From: Lachnospiraceae bacterium
GTDB taxonomy: Bacteria; Bacillota; Clostridia; Lachnospirales; Lachnospiraceae
DNA length: 64,000 bases
Direction: 5' to 3'
NCBI GenBank assembly: GCA_014804645.1
Contig: JAAUZI010000076.1
Span: 1-64,000 of the forward strand
Shown here: positions 1 to 8,503 of the stretch, piece by piece
How the letters are laid out: each line of letters begins with the position of its first letter
Position numbering within the stretch: position 1 is the first letter of the stretch
Notes under the pieces: generated by a model
The model's database searches: none
The model's input: the letters and a program-made list of their open reading frames with translations, nothing else
Told to the model about the DNA's origin: nothing
Made by a program: the position numbers and the translations under genes

Positions 1-1
1 G

Positions 2-367
2 ATCTACCATGCAGCACCAGAAGAGAAAGCCTTAGAGGCCTTGGAGCGCGTGACAGAAAAATGGTCAGAGAAGTATCCGAATTCCATGAAGAGCTGGAAA
101 CAGAACTGGGATGCGGTCTCCCCCATTTTCAAGTTCTCCACGGATGTGAGGAAAGTGATCTACACGACCAATGCGATAGAGAGTCTGAATTCGACCTACC
201 GGAAACTGAACCGTCAGAGGAGCGTATTTCCCAGCGACACCGCCCTGCTGAAGGCCTTGTATCTGGCTACTTTCGAGGCTACGAAGAAATGGACTATGCC
301 CATCCGCAACTGGGGGCAGGTATACGGCGAGCTGAGTATCATGTACGAGGGGCGTCTACCGGAATAA
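2..367 (+). CDS. IS256-family transposase, C-terminal part (cut by window edge)
   Basis: The reading frame is open from base 2 to the stop at 367, so the 5' part lies outside the window. The motif TTNAIESLN near the middle is the signature around the last acidic catalytic residue of IS256/mutator-type DDE transposases, followed by the usual basic helix and a C-terminal tail. The element's right end should lie a little downstream. A possible terminal repeat (AATTTACAGACTTTTC, 505-520) is seen at about the right distance, but its partner is off the window. It cannot be told here whether the full gene is intact. The family call is secure. Confidence 0.88.
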   Translation: MYHAAPEEKALEALERVTEKWSEKYPNSMKSWKQNWDAVSPIFKFSTDVRKVIYTTNAIESLNSTYRKLNRQRSVFPSDTALLKALYLATFEATKKWTMPIRNWGQVYGELSIMYEGRLPE

Positions 368-581
368 AGCAAATCAGGAGTGTTGTCAGGCCATCCGCTC
401 AGGCGGGTGTTCTTGACATGTGCTCCTGTTTCTGTTAAAAGTATAAGCAAGGGACAAACGGCTGATAATACCATTCATCCCTATCAATTATCATAGAAGA
501 TCAAAATTTACAGACTTTTCTTCATAGACTCGCGACTCTCCAACTGACAGTAAGTTTACTCTATCGCGATTCAAAAATTCA

Positions 582-611
582 TTGATATACGTAAGGAATC
601 TCTGGTATAAT
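582..611 (+). promoter_or_regulatory. Promoter TTGATA-18-TATAAT with extended -10
   Basis: TTGATA at 582-587 and TATAAT at 606-611 are separated by 18 bases, and TGG directly precedes the -10. The -10 overlaps an ATG at 610, which therefore is unlikely to be a start codon. This supports initiation of the following gene at 640. Confidence 0.7.
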
Positions 612-639
612 GAAAAAAACAAAACAGCACGAGGCCCCC

Positions 640-2286
640 ATGCATACAAACAAAAAACGCCCCCTAACCATCACCTTCACACTCCTCGCTACCATCCTTC
701 TACTGTGCATATGCATAGCCGTCATCTACCCCAAAACACAGACCCCGCCCATGGAGAGCTTTGCCGAGTACCTCGAAGAACTCTGCCGCGAGGGCCACAG
801 GTCGCAGCTGGATCAATACGTCATCTCCCGGCGGCTGAGTCTGGAGGAGGCGGCTGCGCTGGCGGACAGCTCCCCGCTTCTCGAGCACATGGCGGGCTAC
901 GCGGAGTATATGCCCAATATCAACACAGTCGGAATCTGTGTCCTGACAGCGGATGTTGACGGGGATGGGCTTGAAGATGTGATTGAGTATGGCCCGGCGG
1001 ATGATAGCGACGGGGCGAATATGCTGGCCATATACTTACAGGAGAAAGAGGGAGGCTATCGGCTTTCCTACTCGCAGCCTGTCTTTGGCACAAACGTATA
1101 TTGGGCACACATTATTGAGGTAGTAAAATATCAGAAAAATACATACCTCCTTTTTATCCCCCGCTATAACCAGAGCAGGATTACAGCCTACCGGCTGTCC
1201 GCGGGTATTCCTCAGGAAAAAATGGAATTCACATATGTATGCAGTAATGTGAAAGCGGAAACGATATTTTACTCAGAGGGATATGATGTGGAGCGTGTGC
1301 TGATATGCAGCGCGGATTTTTACCACACGGCGGATTACTACCACTGTGCGTATGCCGATCGCAGATGGAAACCGAAGGAACGCGGCAGCGCCGAGACGAA
1401 AGTTGACAAAGAGGAATGGGAGGAAATAAGAGAGTTATTCAATAATAAATACAGGGAGGAGCAGCGCCCATATATAGAAAAGTACGGGGACACTTTACTG
1501 AAAATTGTGGGCTGGGGGTTCACAGACGTCTTTGAGAGCGATATGAATAACAATGGCGTCAGGGAGCGGTATATCAAGGAACTTAATAGACTGTATTTCT
1601 CCGAAGAAGGAATTCCGGCCATGGGACTGTCGATAGGACTTCCCTTTATGACAGGGGAGTATTATGGTTCCCACGAGGGCAGGATGGGCCTGTGGTACTG
1701 CATAGAGGAATCTGGGGAGGAAATGGATTTTCTGAGTATGTGCGGCCTGGATATTTGGGAGGGGGAGATGACGCCGAAATTCTTCTGGGTGGATGAGACG
1801 GAGCGTGGGAATATAACCTGCATCATCTTTCAGGACGGGGAGGCATTTGAGCAGCGTGTGGACGGATATTTTATACAGGATGGGACATACGAGCAAGTAT
1901 TTTCGGTCTCATACATCCCGGAGATAAGCTGCCAGACCACATACGATCGCGTAGAGGACGAGGGCGTTGGCTATATCGTATATCTGACAAAAGACAGGGC
2001 AGGGATGGAAGTGATGCGGGAGGACGGGGAAAAGGCGGAACCGGTCAATTCCCATATCCGGGAAATGCTGAAAAAGAAAGCGGCGGATGCGGATTTACAG
2101 GAAAGCAGCATCTCCTCCGTCCAATATTGGCCCACATATGCCTCCGAGGAGGTCTTTGTTGCGGAATGCATGATATTTTACGGTAATTACTGGGAGGAAG
2201 AGCATACAGCACCCTTCTATGTAAGCATAGATTTGATGACGGGAGAATGCAGGGAGCTGAGCTATGAGGAGTGGAGAGATAAGTGA
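640..2286 (+). CDS. Membrane-anchored extracytoplasmic protein of unknown function
   Basis: The protein has 548 residues. A short basic start is followed by one hydrophobic segment at about residues 7-31, and the rest is hydrophilic and probably outside the cell. Two Asp-rich loops resemble calcium-binding or FG-GAP-type motifs: DVDGDGLEDVIEYG near residue 107 and DMNNNGVRERY near residue 306. I do not recognise the family. Start 640 is preferred over 610 because GAGG lies at 631-634, while the 610 ATG sits inside the promoter -10. It stands alone between the transposase remnant and the chemosensory block, so it may be accessory DNA. Confidence 0.7.
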   Translation: MHTNKKRPLTITFTLLATILLLCICIAVIYPKTQTPPMESFAEYLEELCREGHRSQLDQYVISRRLSLEEAAALADSSPLLEHMAGYAEYMPNINTVGICVLTADVDGDGLEDVIEYGPADDSDGANMLAIYLQEKEGGYRLSYSQPVFGTNVYWAHIIEVVKYQKNTYLLFIPRYNQSRITAYRLSAGIPQEKMEFTYVCSNVKAETIFYSEGYDVERVLICSADFYHTADYYHCAYADRRWKPKERGSAETKVDKEEWEEIRELFNNKYREEQRPYIEKYGDTLLKIVGWGFTDVFESDMNNNGVRERYIKELNRLYFSEEGIPAMGLSIGLPFMTGEYYGSHEGRMGLWYCIEESGEEMDFLSMCGLDIWEGEMTPKFFWVDETERGNITCIIFQDGEAFEQRVDGYFIQDGTYEQVFSVSYIPEISCQTTYDRVEDEGVGYIVYLTKDRAGMEVMREDGEKAEPVNSHIREMLKKKAADADLQESSISSVQYWPTYASEEVFVAECMIFYGNYWEEEHTAPFYVSIDLMTGECRELSYEEWRDK

Positions 2287-2290
2287 ATAC

Positions 2291-2319
2291 TTGCATAAAA
2301 TCGCAGCATACAGTACAAT
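2291..2319 (+). promoter_or_regulatory. Promoter TTGCAT-17-TACAAT ahead of the Hpt gene
   Basis: TTGCAT at 2291-2296 and TACAAT at 2314-2319 have the ideal 17-base spacing and lie 46 bases before the Hpt start. This is the first promoter of the chemosensory block. Confidence 0.6.
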
Positions 2320-2364
2320 AGGAACAGGTAAAATCCAAAAGACTTGCAGAAAGGAATGGGGTAC

Positions 2365-2727
2365 ATGGACGAATTATTAAAACAGAAACTGATTGAGAAC
2401 GGCGCGGATGTGGAGGGCACTCTGCACCGGTTTATGGGAAATGAGGCGCTCTTTTTAAAGTTCCTGCTTAAATTCAAGGACGATATGAACTATCGGGGGC
2501 TGCTGGAGAGCCTGGATCAGGAGAATTATGGCGAGGCCTTCAAATACGCGCACACACTCAAGGGGGTGAGCGCCAACCTGGGCTTGGACCCGATCAGCAG
2601 ACCGGCGTCGGCCCTGACGGAACTGCTGCGGGGCAAGGAGGAATCCGAAGTGGACAGGGAACAGGTGACGACGCAGAGGGCGGCACTGGAGGAGGCCTAT
2701 ACGCTCTTTGTGGAATTAATTGGATAG
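2365..2727 (+). CDS. Stand-alone Hpt phosphotransfer protein
   Basis: A 120-residue all-helical protein with the Hpt motif AHTLKGVSANLGL; His63 would carry the phosphate. Hpt proteins shuttle phosphoryl groups between receiver domains in multistep relays. Start 2365 has AAGGA at 2351-2355 with 9-base spacing; the in-frame ATG at 2356 abuts that site and is less likely. It lies just upstream of receiver-HD-GYP and histidine kinase genes. Because the kinase has no receiver of its own, this Hpt may link receivers in the neighbouring proteins. Partners are inferred from position only. Confidence 0.85.
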   Translation: MDELLKQKLIENGADVEGTLHRFMGNEALFLKFLLKFKDDMNYRGLLESLDQENYGEAFKYAHTLKGVSANLGLDPISRPASALTELLRGKEESEVDREQVTTQRAALEEAYTLFVELIG

Positions 2728-2750
2728 GCGCAAAGGCAGTGCGCGAATTC

Positions 2751-2779
2751 TTGACAATTCGTGGCGCATATGCTAAAAT
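2751..2779 (+). promoter_or_regulatory. Promoter TTGACA-17-TAAAAT (extended -10) with overlapping inverted repeat
   Basis: A perfect -35 TTGACA (2751-2756) and TAAAAT (2774-2779) are spaced by 17, with TGC before the -10. An inverted repeat CGAATT/AATTCG (2744-2749 and 2756-2761) straddles the -35 and could be an operator. It would drive the REC-HD-GYP gene and perhaps the whole block. Confidence 0.7.
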
Positions 2780-2862
2780 CGTTGGTGAAACCTGCGTGAC
2801 GGTTTATATGCGGTTTCAGGTGACAGATAAGTTGAAAAATTTTCAGAATTTGTGGGGATTGA

Positions 2863-4005
2863 ATGGGTATGGATGAGCAGAAGATTGTTATTGTAGAGGA
2901 AGAGGCAAAAAAGGTTGAGGCAAAGCGACAGAAGATTCTGATCGTGGACGATGAGGAAGTGAATAGAGCTATATTGGATAATCTGTTCCATGACGAATAT
3001 GACATTGTCCAGGCGGCCAACGGCCGGGAGGCCATCCAACAGATCACGGTGAATCAGGACCTCGTATTGATTCTGCTGGATATTGTCATGCCCGAGATGG
3101 ACGGTTTCGGCGTGCTGGAGTATATGAAATCCAAGGATATGATCGAGCATCTTCCTGTGATATTGATTACCAGCGAGACGATCAGAAACAGTGAGGACAG
3201 GGCGTATGCCTATGGCATTGCGGACGTGATTCACAAGCCGTTCTATCCCGATATCGTAAAGCGCAGGGCGGAAAATATTATAGAACTTTATCAGAATAAA
3301 CACAATATGGAAGTGCGCCTGAAGGAGCAGGAGATAGAGATTTTGGCGCAGCAGAAGAAGATTCAGGACAACAACGAGTTTATGATAGACGCGCTCAGCT
3401 CCGTGGTTGAGTTCAGAAGTCTGGAGACCGGGGAGCATATTCGCCGCGTCAAGTATTTCACCCGGATACTGCTGAAGTATATGCAAATGTATTTCCCCAA
3501 GTACGGTCTGACCAAGGCGCAGATAGACGCCATATCCAGGGCATCCGCACTGCATGACATCGGTAAGATCGGTATTCCGGACGCGATTCTGCTCAAACCG
3601 GCAAAGCTGACGCCGGAGGAGTTTGAGGTGATAAAGACTCACCCCACCATCGGCTGTGAGTTTCTGGAGAAATTCCGCAAGAGCCAGACGGACGAATTCT
3701 ATCGTTACTGCTACGAGATCTGCCGCTGGCACCATGAGAGATGGGACGGGAAGGGGTATCCGGACGCACTGGTAGGAGATCAGATTCCTCTCAGCGCCCA
3801 GGTCGTCGCCATCGTGGACGTATACGACGCGCTGGTGAGCGAGAGAGTTTACAAGGGCGTGTACGGCAACTCCCTGGCGTACCAGATGATTCTCAGTGGA
3901 GAATGCGGACAGTTTGCCCCGGACGTGCTGGAGTGTTTCCAGCTAGCCAAGGAAGATTTCTTCAATATCGTTGAAGTGATTAAGATGTTTGATTTTTCAA
4001 ATTAG
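2863..4005 (+). CDS. Response regulator with intact HD-GYP phosphodiesterase domain
   Basis: 380 residues: an N-terminal receiver (about 23-140, phospho-acceptor Asp73 in LLDIVMPEMDG), a helical linker (about 145-175) and an HD-GYP domain (about 176-375). The metal and catalytic set is present: GEHIRRV, HD at 231-232, HHERWDGKGYP at 290-300, and the Asp residues of IVDVYDAL near 319-322. The family hydrolyses cyclic-di-GMP; phosphorylation of the receiver would set the activity. It has its own strong promoter. ATG 2869 is an alternative start two codons in. The second HD-GYP protein (5531) lacks several of these residues, so this is the likely active enzyme of the pair. Confidence 0.92.
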   Translation: MGMDEQKIVIVEEEAKKVEAKRQKILIVDDEEVNRAILDNLFHDEYDIVQAANGREAIQQITVNQDLVLILLDIVMPEMDGFGVLEYMKSKDMIEHLPVILITSETIRNSEDRAYAYGIADVIHKPFYPDIVKRRAENIIELYQNKHNMEVRLKEQEIEILAQQKKIQDNNEFMIDALSSVVEFRSLETGEHIRRVKYFTRILLKYMQMYFPKYGLTKAQIDAISRASALHDIGKIGIPDAILLKPAKLTPEEFEVIKTHPTIGCEFLEKFRKSQTDEFYRYCYEICRWHHERWDGKGYPDALVGDQIPLSAQVVAIVDVYDALVSERVYKGVYGNSLAYQMILSGECGQFAPDVLECFQLAKEDFFNIVEVIKMFDFSN

Positions 4006-4021
4006 TAGTTTCCATACATAA

Positions 4022-4057
4022 AACAGCGGAACCGCGTCAAGGGGTTCGTTGTTTTTT
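4022..4057 (+). terminator. Imperfect hairpin with T run after the first HD-GYP gene
   Basis: AACAGCGGAACC (4022-4033) can pair with GGTTCGTTGTT (4043-4053), with one internal irregularity, and a run of six T follows (4052-4057). It is probably a terminator or attenuator between the HD-GYP gene and the histidine kinase gene. Confidence 0.5.
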
Positions 4058-4097
4058 GTAGGGGATTCATGTGACTTGCACGGAGAGGTGAGTTTCT

Positions 4098-5534
4098 ATG
4101 TGCCGGCAGAATTCGGGTATGTTTCCTTTTGAAAATGTATTGGAGATAATACTGGCATTTGACGACAATGGACTGATTACATATGACAATGCCGCGGCGA
4201 GAGAAAAACTGGGATATGACCAGGGGCTGCGCGGGGTATTTATCGGCAATGTCTTTCCCGGGGCGTTCCACAGAGAGAACGAGAGCTGGGAGGCTGTTTA
4301 TCCTTTTGGGTCGGAGATACACCGCGTGACGGCATACCGCAAGAATCAGACCTGTTTCCCTGCGGACATGAGGGTAGTGCAGCAGGAGGGACTCTGCCTC
4401 TGCATGGCAAACGATGTGCTGGAGAAGGAGTTTTTGAGCCGGGAGCTTGAACAGGTGAAGGAGGAGGCACAGGCCGCCATGCGGGTCAAGTCGGAGTTTG
4501 TGGCCAATGTCACCCACGAACTGCGAACCCCGGTCAATGGAATATCAGGTCAGGTCAGAGAACTGCTGCCTCTGGAGACGGAGAAAGAAAAGCTCCGCAA
4601 GCTGCAGCTGATTGAGCGCTGCTGCGGGGAGATGAACAAGATCATCAACAATATCCTTGACTTTTCCAAGCTGGAGGCAGGTAAATTTACGCTGGAACAG
4701 CGGCGTTTCTCGCTGCGCGGCATGATAGATTATGTGATGGCCAGTCACAAGGGCCGCATTACGGAGAAGGGGCTGGACTTCTTTGTGACAGTTTCCCCGG
4801 GGGTACCCGAGTATGCGGAGGGGGACGAACTGCGAATTGTACAGGTTTTGAACAATCTGCTGTCCAATGCGCAGAAGTTTACCAGCGTCGGCAAGATCAC
4901 GCTGGAGGTCATAAAGACTGCGCAGACCAAGGATTCCATTGAACTTTTCTTTTTGGTAAGTGATACGGGAATTGGCATAGAGGCGAAGGATCAGGAGAAA
5001 CTGTTCCAGAGCTTTTCGCAGGTTGACGCGTCCACGTCCCGCAAATATGGCGGAACAGGGCTGGGTCTTTCCATCTGCCGTCAGCTGGTGGAACTCATGG
5101 GCGGAAGTATCAATGTGGAGAGCGCGAAGGGAAAGGGAACCACGTTTTCATTCTCTGTCTGGGTGGGGAAAGACCCGGAAACCGAGGCGGAGACCGGCGA
5201 GGAGACTGTGGTGGCGCCCAGGCCCAAGCTCTCGTTTGGGGGCAATGCTCCCCCCGAGCAGCAGGATGCGTCCCACTATGGCACGGCGCCTAATCGCGAG
5301 GCTCTGCAGAAAAATCTTTCCAAGCTGATTCTGTCAGTGGAGATGGAAAACTGGGAGAAAGCGGAGATGTTTATGGAGACGATCCGGCAGCTCACCTCAG
5401 ACGCCCCTCAGGAAGTAAGCCGTGCGGTACTGCGGCTCAAGATGGCCATTCAGAAGGAAAACTATGAGAAGATTTCTGGTGGAATAGATACCTTGAAGGC
5501 TCTGACAGAGACGGAAGGGGGGGACGATACATGA
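4098..5534 (+). CDS. Cytoplasmic PAS-like sensor histidine kinase with helical C-terminal extension
   Basis: 478 residues without signal peptide or membrane segments. An N-terminal PAS-like region (about 10-105) leads into a coiled coil, a HisKA domain with phospho-His140 in THELRTP, and an HATPase domain with N box near 252-258, DTGIGI at 289-294 and KYGGTGLGLSI near 316-326. About 90 residues after the ATPase domain form an uncharacterised helical tail, and no receiver is attached. AGAGGTG sits 7 bases before the start. The stop overlaps the next gene's ATG (ATGA), so kinase and REC-HD-GYP are translationally coupled and probably cognate. The signal sensed is unknown. Confidence 0.9.
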   Translation: MCRQNSGMFPFENVLEIILAFDDNGLITYDNAAAREKLGYDQGLRGVFIGNVFPGAFHRENESWEAVYPFGSEIHRVTAYRKNQTCFPADMRVVQQEGLCLCMANDVLEKEFLSRELEQVKEEAQAAMRVKSEFVANVTHELRTPVNGISGQVRELLPLETEKEKLRKLQLIERCCGEMNKIINNILDFSKLEAGKFTLEQRRFSLRGMIDYVMASHKGRITEKGLDFFVTVSPGVPEYAEGDELRIVQVLNNLLSNAQKFTSVGKITLEVIKTAQTKDSIELFFLVSDTGIGIEAKDQEKLFQSFSQVDASTSRKYGGTGLGLSICRQLVELMGGSINVESAKGKGTTFSFSVWVGKDPETEAETGEETVVAPRPKLSFGGNAPPEQQDASHYGTAPNREALQKNLSKLILSVEMENWEKAEMFMETIRQLTSDAPQEVSRAVLRLKMAIQKENYEKISGGIDTLKALTETEGGDDT

Positions 5535-6592
5535 AGAATTCGGCAAACGGCGTCGTCCTGATTGTGGATGATGTGGAGACCAACAGAGTGATTCTCGGTG
5601 AGATCATCGGCGCTATGGGCTGTAAAGCCGTGCTGGCGGAGAATGGGGTTCAGGCGCTGGAGCGGATATCGGAGGAACTGCCCAATCTGGTGCTGACTGA
5701 CATCTCCATGCCGGAGATGGACGGGTATGAGCTGTGCAGAGTGCTGAAAGCAAATGCCGAGACCAAGGGAATCCCCATTATCTTTATTTCCGCCTTTGAC
5801 AATCCCAAGGATATTGTCAAGGGATTTGATCTGGGCGGTGGGGACTATATCACTAAGCCCTTTATTCCGGAGCTGGTGCAGGCCCGGGTCAATGTTCACC
5901 TGAAACTGTACGAGGCCACCGTGGGAATCAGGGAGGCGAACAGGCGGCTGCAGGTCTCAGTCAACGAACAGCTGAGGCAGATGGAGCAGGAGCGCAAGAA
6001 TGTGCTATATGCGCTGGCGAGCGTAGCTGCGGAGAATTCCTGGCACAGCGCCGACTACATAGACAGGATGCGGTACAACTGCCGTATTCTGGCACAGAGT
6101 TTGCAGCTATCCCCTCTGTTTGAGGATCAGATATCGGACAGTTTTGTGGAGACAGTGGAATTTGCGGCGCCACTGTGCGATATTGGCAATATAGGCATTC
6201 CCAAGGAGATTTTGCAGAAACAGGCGGTCCTCGACGATGAGGAGCGCGAGCAGATGAAGAATCATACCCGAATCGGGACAAAGCTGCTCAAGGATTTAAA
6301 AGTTACCAACGATTACAACGATTTTATACAGATTTCAGAGGATATTACTCATTTCCATCACGAGAATTGGGATGGGAGCGGTTATCCCGACGGAAGGAGA
6401 GGAAATGAGATACCACTGGCTGCGCAGATTGTCGCCATGTCCAGTATGTTCTGCGCTCTGACGGAGGAGAGAAGCTATCGCCATCGTTACGAGCGGGAGA
6501 AGGCGCTGGAGATTATGCAGCAAGAGGCTGAACAGAAATTCAACCCCGACATTTTCAATATATTTTGCAAAGTTGCCAGACAACTGCGCTAG
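5531..6592 (+). CDS. Response regulator with degenerate HD-GYP domain
   Basis: 353 residues: receiver (about 8-125, phospho-acceptor Asp57 in LTDISMPEMDG), helical linker, and an HD-GYP-like domain (about 158-350). The HHENWDGSGYP motif (276-286) is intact, but the HD dyad reads CD (Cys216-Asp217), the earlier ligand His is Tyr176, and the aspartates of the IVDVYDAL motif are Ser305 and Cys308. Loss of several metal ligands predicts little or no phosphodiesterase activity. It may act as a receptor or partner of the intact homologue at 2863, a role that is inferred. It overlaps the kinase gene by four bases. Confidence 0.9.
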   Translation: MKNSANGVVLIVDDVETNRVILGEIIGAMGCKAVLAENGVQALERISEELPNLVLTDISMPEMDGYELCRVLKANAETKGIPIIFISAFDNPKDIVKGFDLGGGDYITKPFIPELVQARVNVHLKLYEATVGIREANRRLQVSVNEQLRQMEQERKNVLYALASVAAENSWHSADYIDRMRYNCRILAQSLQLSPLFEDQISDSFVETVEFAAPLCDIGNIGIPKEILQKQAVLDDEEREQMKNHTRIGTKLLKDLKVTNDYNDFIQISEDITHFHHENWDGSGYPDGRRGNEIPLAAQIVAMSSMFCALTEERSYRHRYEREKALEIMQQEAEQKFNPDIFNIFCKVARQLR

Positions 6593-6634
6593 CGCGAGAA
6601 GAATACTATGAAGATGTGATGGAGGAATGGAACT

Positions 6635-7447
6635 ATGATGACGGATGAGGAGTTTTTAAGGATCGCTGGTCACATGAAACAGCGCTACGGTATCGACCTG
6701 AGTCAGAAGAAGGTCATTATGAACGGTAGACTTGAAAACCACATTAAGTCAGGAGGCTGGAGCAGCTTTCACGCATTTATGAACGATTTGGAGAAGGACA
6801 GCTCGGGGAGACTGGAGAAGGAGCTGGTAAATCTTCTCACAACGAACCACACTTATTTTATGAGGGAGTTTGAACATTTTGAGTTTTTCAAGAGTGTGGT
6901 ATTGCCAGAGTTGAAACAGAAGGAGCAAAACACAAAGGATCTGCGAATCTGGTGCGGCGCGGCATCCACCGGGGAGGAGCCTTACATGATCGCCATGGTG
7001 CTCAAGGATTTCTTCGGACTGGAGTCCTCCTCATGGGATACCAAAGTGCTGGCGACAGATATTTCCACCAAGGTGTTGCAGCAGGCAATTGCGGGAATTT
7101 ATAATGAGGAGCAGTTGAAGAGCATTCCGGACCAGTGGAAACGGCATTTCTTTAAAAAGACTCCGGAGGGGATGTTCATGGTTAAGGACGAGTTGAAACA
7201 GGAGGTCATATTCCGTCAGTTTAACCTGATGTCACCTTTTCCCTTCAAGAAGAGAATGCATACTATCTTTTTGAGAAATGTTATGATATACTTTGATGAG
7301 AACACAAAAAATGAGCTGCTCCAGAAAGTATATGATTTTCTGGAACCCGGCGGTTATCTGTTCATAGGCATGACAGAGACGGTGGACCGGGCGCATATTC
7401 CCTTTGAACTGGTGCAGCCGTCAATATTCAGAAAGCAGGGGAGATGA
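6635..7447 (+). CDS. cheR: Chemoreceptor glutamate methyltransferase CheR
   Basis: 270 residues, the usual CheR size. An N-terminal helical domain carries the NHTYFMRE segment that corresponds to the family's NxTxFFR motif, followed by a Rossmann methyltransferase fold with IWCGAASTGEEPYMIAM near residue 110 and LRNVMIYF near residue 220. It transfers methyl groups from S-adenosylmethionine to receptor glutamates for adaptation. GGAGG lies 9 bases before the start. It precedes cheB by seven bases, the classic adaptation pair. Confidence 0.95.
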   Translation: MMTDEEFLRIAGHMKQRYGIDLSQKKVIMNGRLENHIKSGGWSSFHAFMNDLEKDSSGRLEKELVNLLTTNHTYFMREFEHFEFFKSVVLPELKQKEQNTKDLRIWCGAASTGEEPYMIAMVLKDFFGLESSSWDTKVLATDISTKVLQQAIAGIYNEEQLKSIPDQWKRHFFKKTPEGMFMVKDELKQEVIFRQFNLMSPFPFKKRMHTIFLRNVMIYFDENTKNELLQKVYDFLEPGGYLFIGMTETVDRAHIPFELVQPSIFRKQGR

Positions 7448-7454
7448 TAGACGT

Positions 7455-8489
7455 ATGCAGCCGATTAAAGTATTGATAGTTGAGGACTCCATGGTGTTCA
7501 GGGAACTGCTGGTGCAGAACCTCAATCGGGATCCAGCCATCAAAGTAGTGGCTACTGCAAAGGATCCATACGAGGCGAGAGACGCTATTATAGCGCACAA
7601 GCCGGATGTTATGACGCTGGATGTGGAGCTGCCCAGAATGAATGGCATCGATTTTTTGCGCAAGCTGATGCCACAGTATCCCCTTCCGGTGGTGGTGATA
7701 AGTTCCCTGAGTGACAAAGTGTTTGACGCATTGAACGTAGGAGCTGTGGATTTTGTGGCAAAGCCGGCGGTGTCGTCCAGGGAGCAGCTTGAGGCATTTA
7801 TCCAAACAGAGCTGTTGGTGAAGATCAAGATTGCCTCCACTGCCAATATCAGCCGGATCAAGCAAAAGGTCATGCAGCAGCAGGAGCAGTCCACGGCCCT
7901 GGCCGCCAAGGGCAGCGATCTGGTGGTTGCCATAGGGGCGTCCACCGGCGGGACAGAGGCGATCTTTTCCGTGGTGCAGGGGTTTGGAACGGATATTCCC
8001 GGTGTGGTGATTGTACAGCATATGCCCCCGGGGTTCACCGATATGTATGCCAAGAGGCTGGATAACCAGTGCAAGGTGATCGTCAAGGAGGCGGAGACGG
8101 GGGATCAGGTAAAGCCCGGACATGTGTTGATTGCCCCCGGCGGTGACAGGCATATGCGGCTGGTGAAGGTGAACGGTGTATATCAGGTAGAGTGCAAGGC
8201 AGGACCAAAGGTAAACGGTCATTGTCCCTCTGTGGATGTGCTGTTTGATTCCGTGGCCAAGGTGGCAGGTCCCAAGGCATTGGGAATCATCCTGACAGGC
8301 ATGGGCGGAGATGGCGCCAGAGGCCTGTTGGAGATGAGAAGAGCGGGGGCGAGGACCATCGGGCAGGATGAGTCTACCTGCGTGGTATATGGAATGCCCA
8401 AGGTGGCATATGATTTGGGAGCCGTAGAATTCCAGGATAAACTTCAGGATATTGCCAAGAGAACCTATGCGGTGCTGAATAAAATGTAG
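7455..8489 (+). CDS. cheB: Chemoreceptor methylesterase/deamidase CheB
   Basis: 344 residues: receiver with Asp56 (MTLDVELPRMNG), a linker, and the methylesterase domain with the catalytic triad Ser163 (GASTGGTEA), His189 (QHMPPGFT) and Asp286 (GMGGDGA). It demethylates or deamidates receptor glutamates and opposes CheR; CheA phosphorylates its receiver. Start 7455 is chosen over an upstream in-frame ATG at 7404 because the latter lies inside cheR and adds unconserved residues, while a GGGGAGATGA site precedes 7455. Confidence 0.96.
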   Translation: MQPIKVLIVEDSMVFRELLVQNLNRDPAIKVVATAKDPYEARDAIIAHKPDVMTLDVELPRMNGIDFLRKLMPQYPLPVVVISSLSDKVFDALNVGAVDFVAKPAVSSREQLEAFIQTELLVKIKIASTANISRIKQKVMQQQEQSTALAAKGSDLVVAIGASTGGTEAIFSVVQGFGTDIPGVVIVQHMPPGFTDMYAKRLDNQCKVIVKEAETGDQVKPGHVLIAPGGDRHMRLVKVNGVYQVECKAGPKVNGHCPSVDVLFDSVAKVAGPKALGIILTGMGGDGARGLLEMRRAGARTIGQDESTCVVYGMPKVAYDLGAVEFQDKLQDIAKRTYAVLNKM

Positions 8490-8503
8490 AGGAGAAGGTG
8501 GAT

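Noticed and set aside
610..640. ATG at 610 as start of the first unknown membrane protein
   Set aside because: The codon is part of the TATAAT -10 of a good promoter, so it would lie at or before the transcript start; 640 has a ribosome site.
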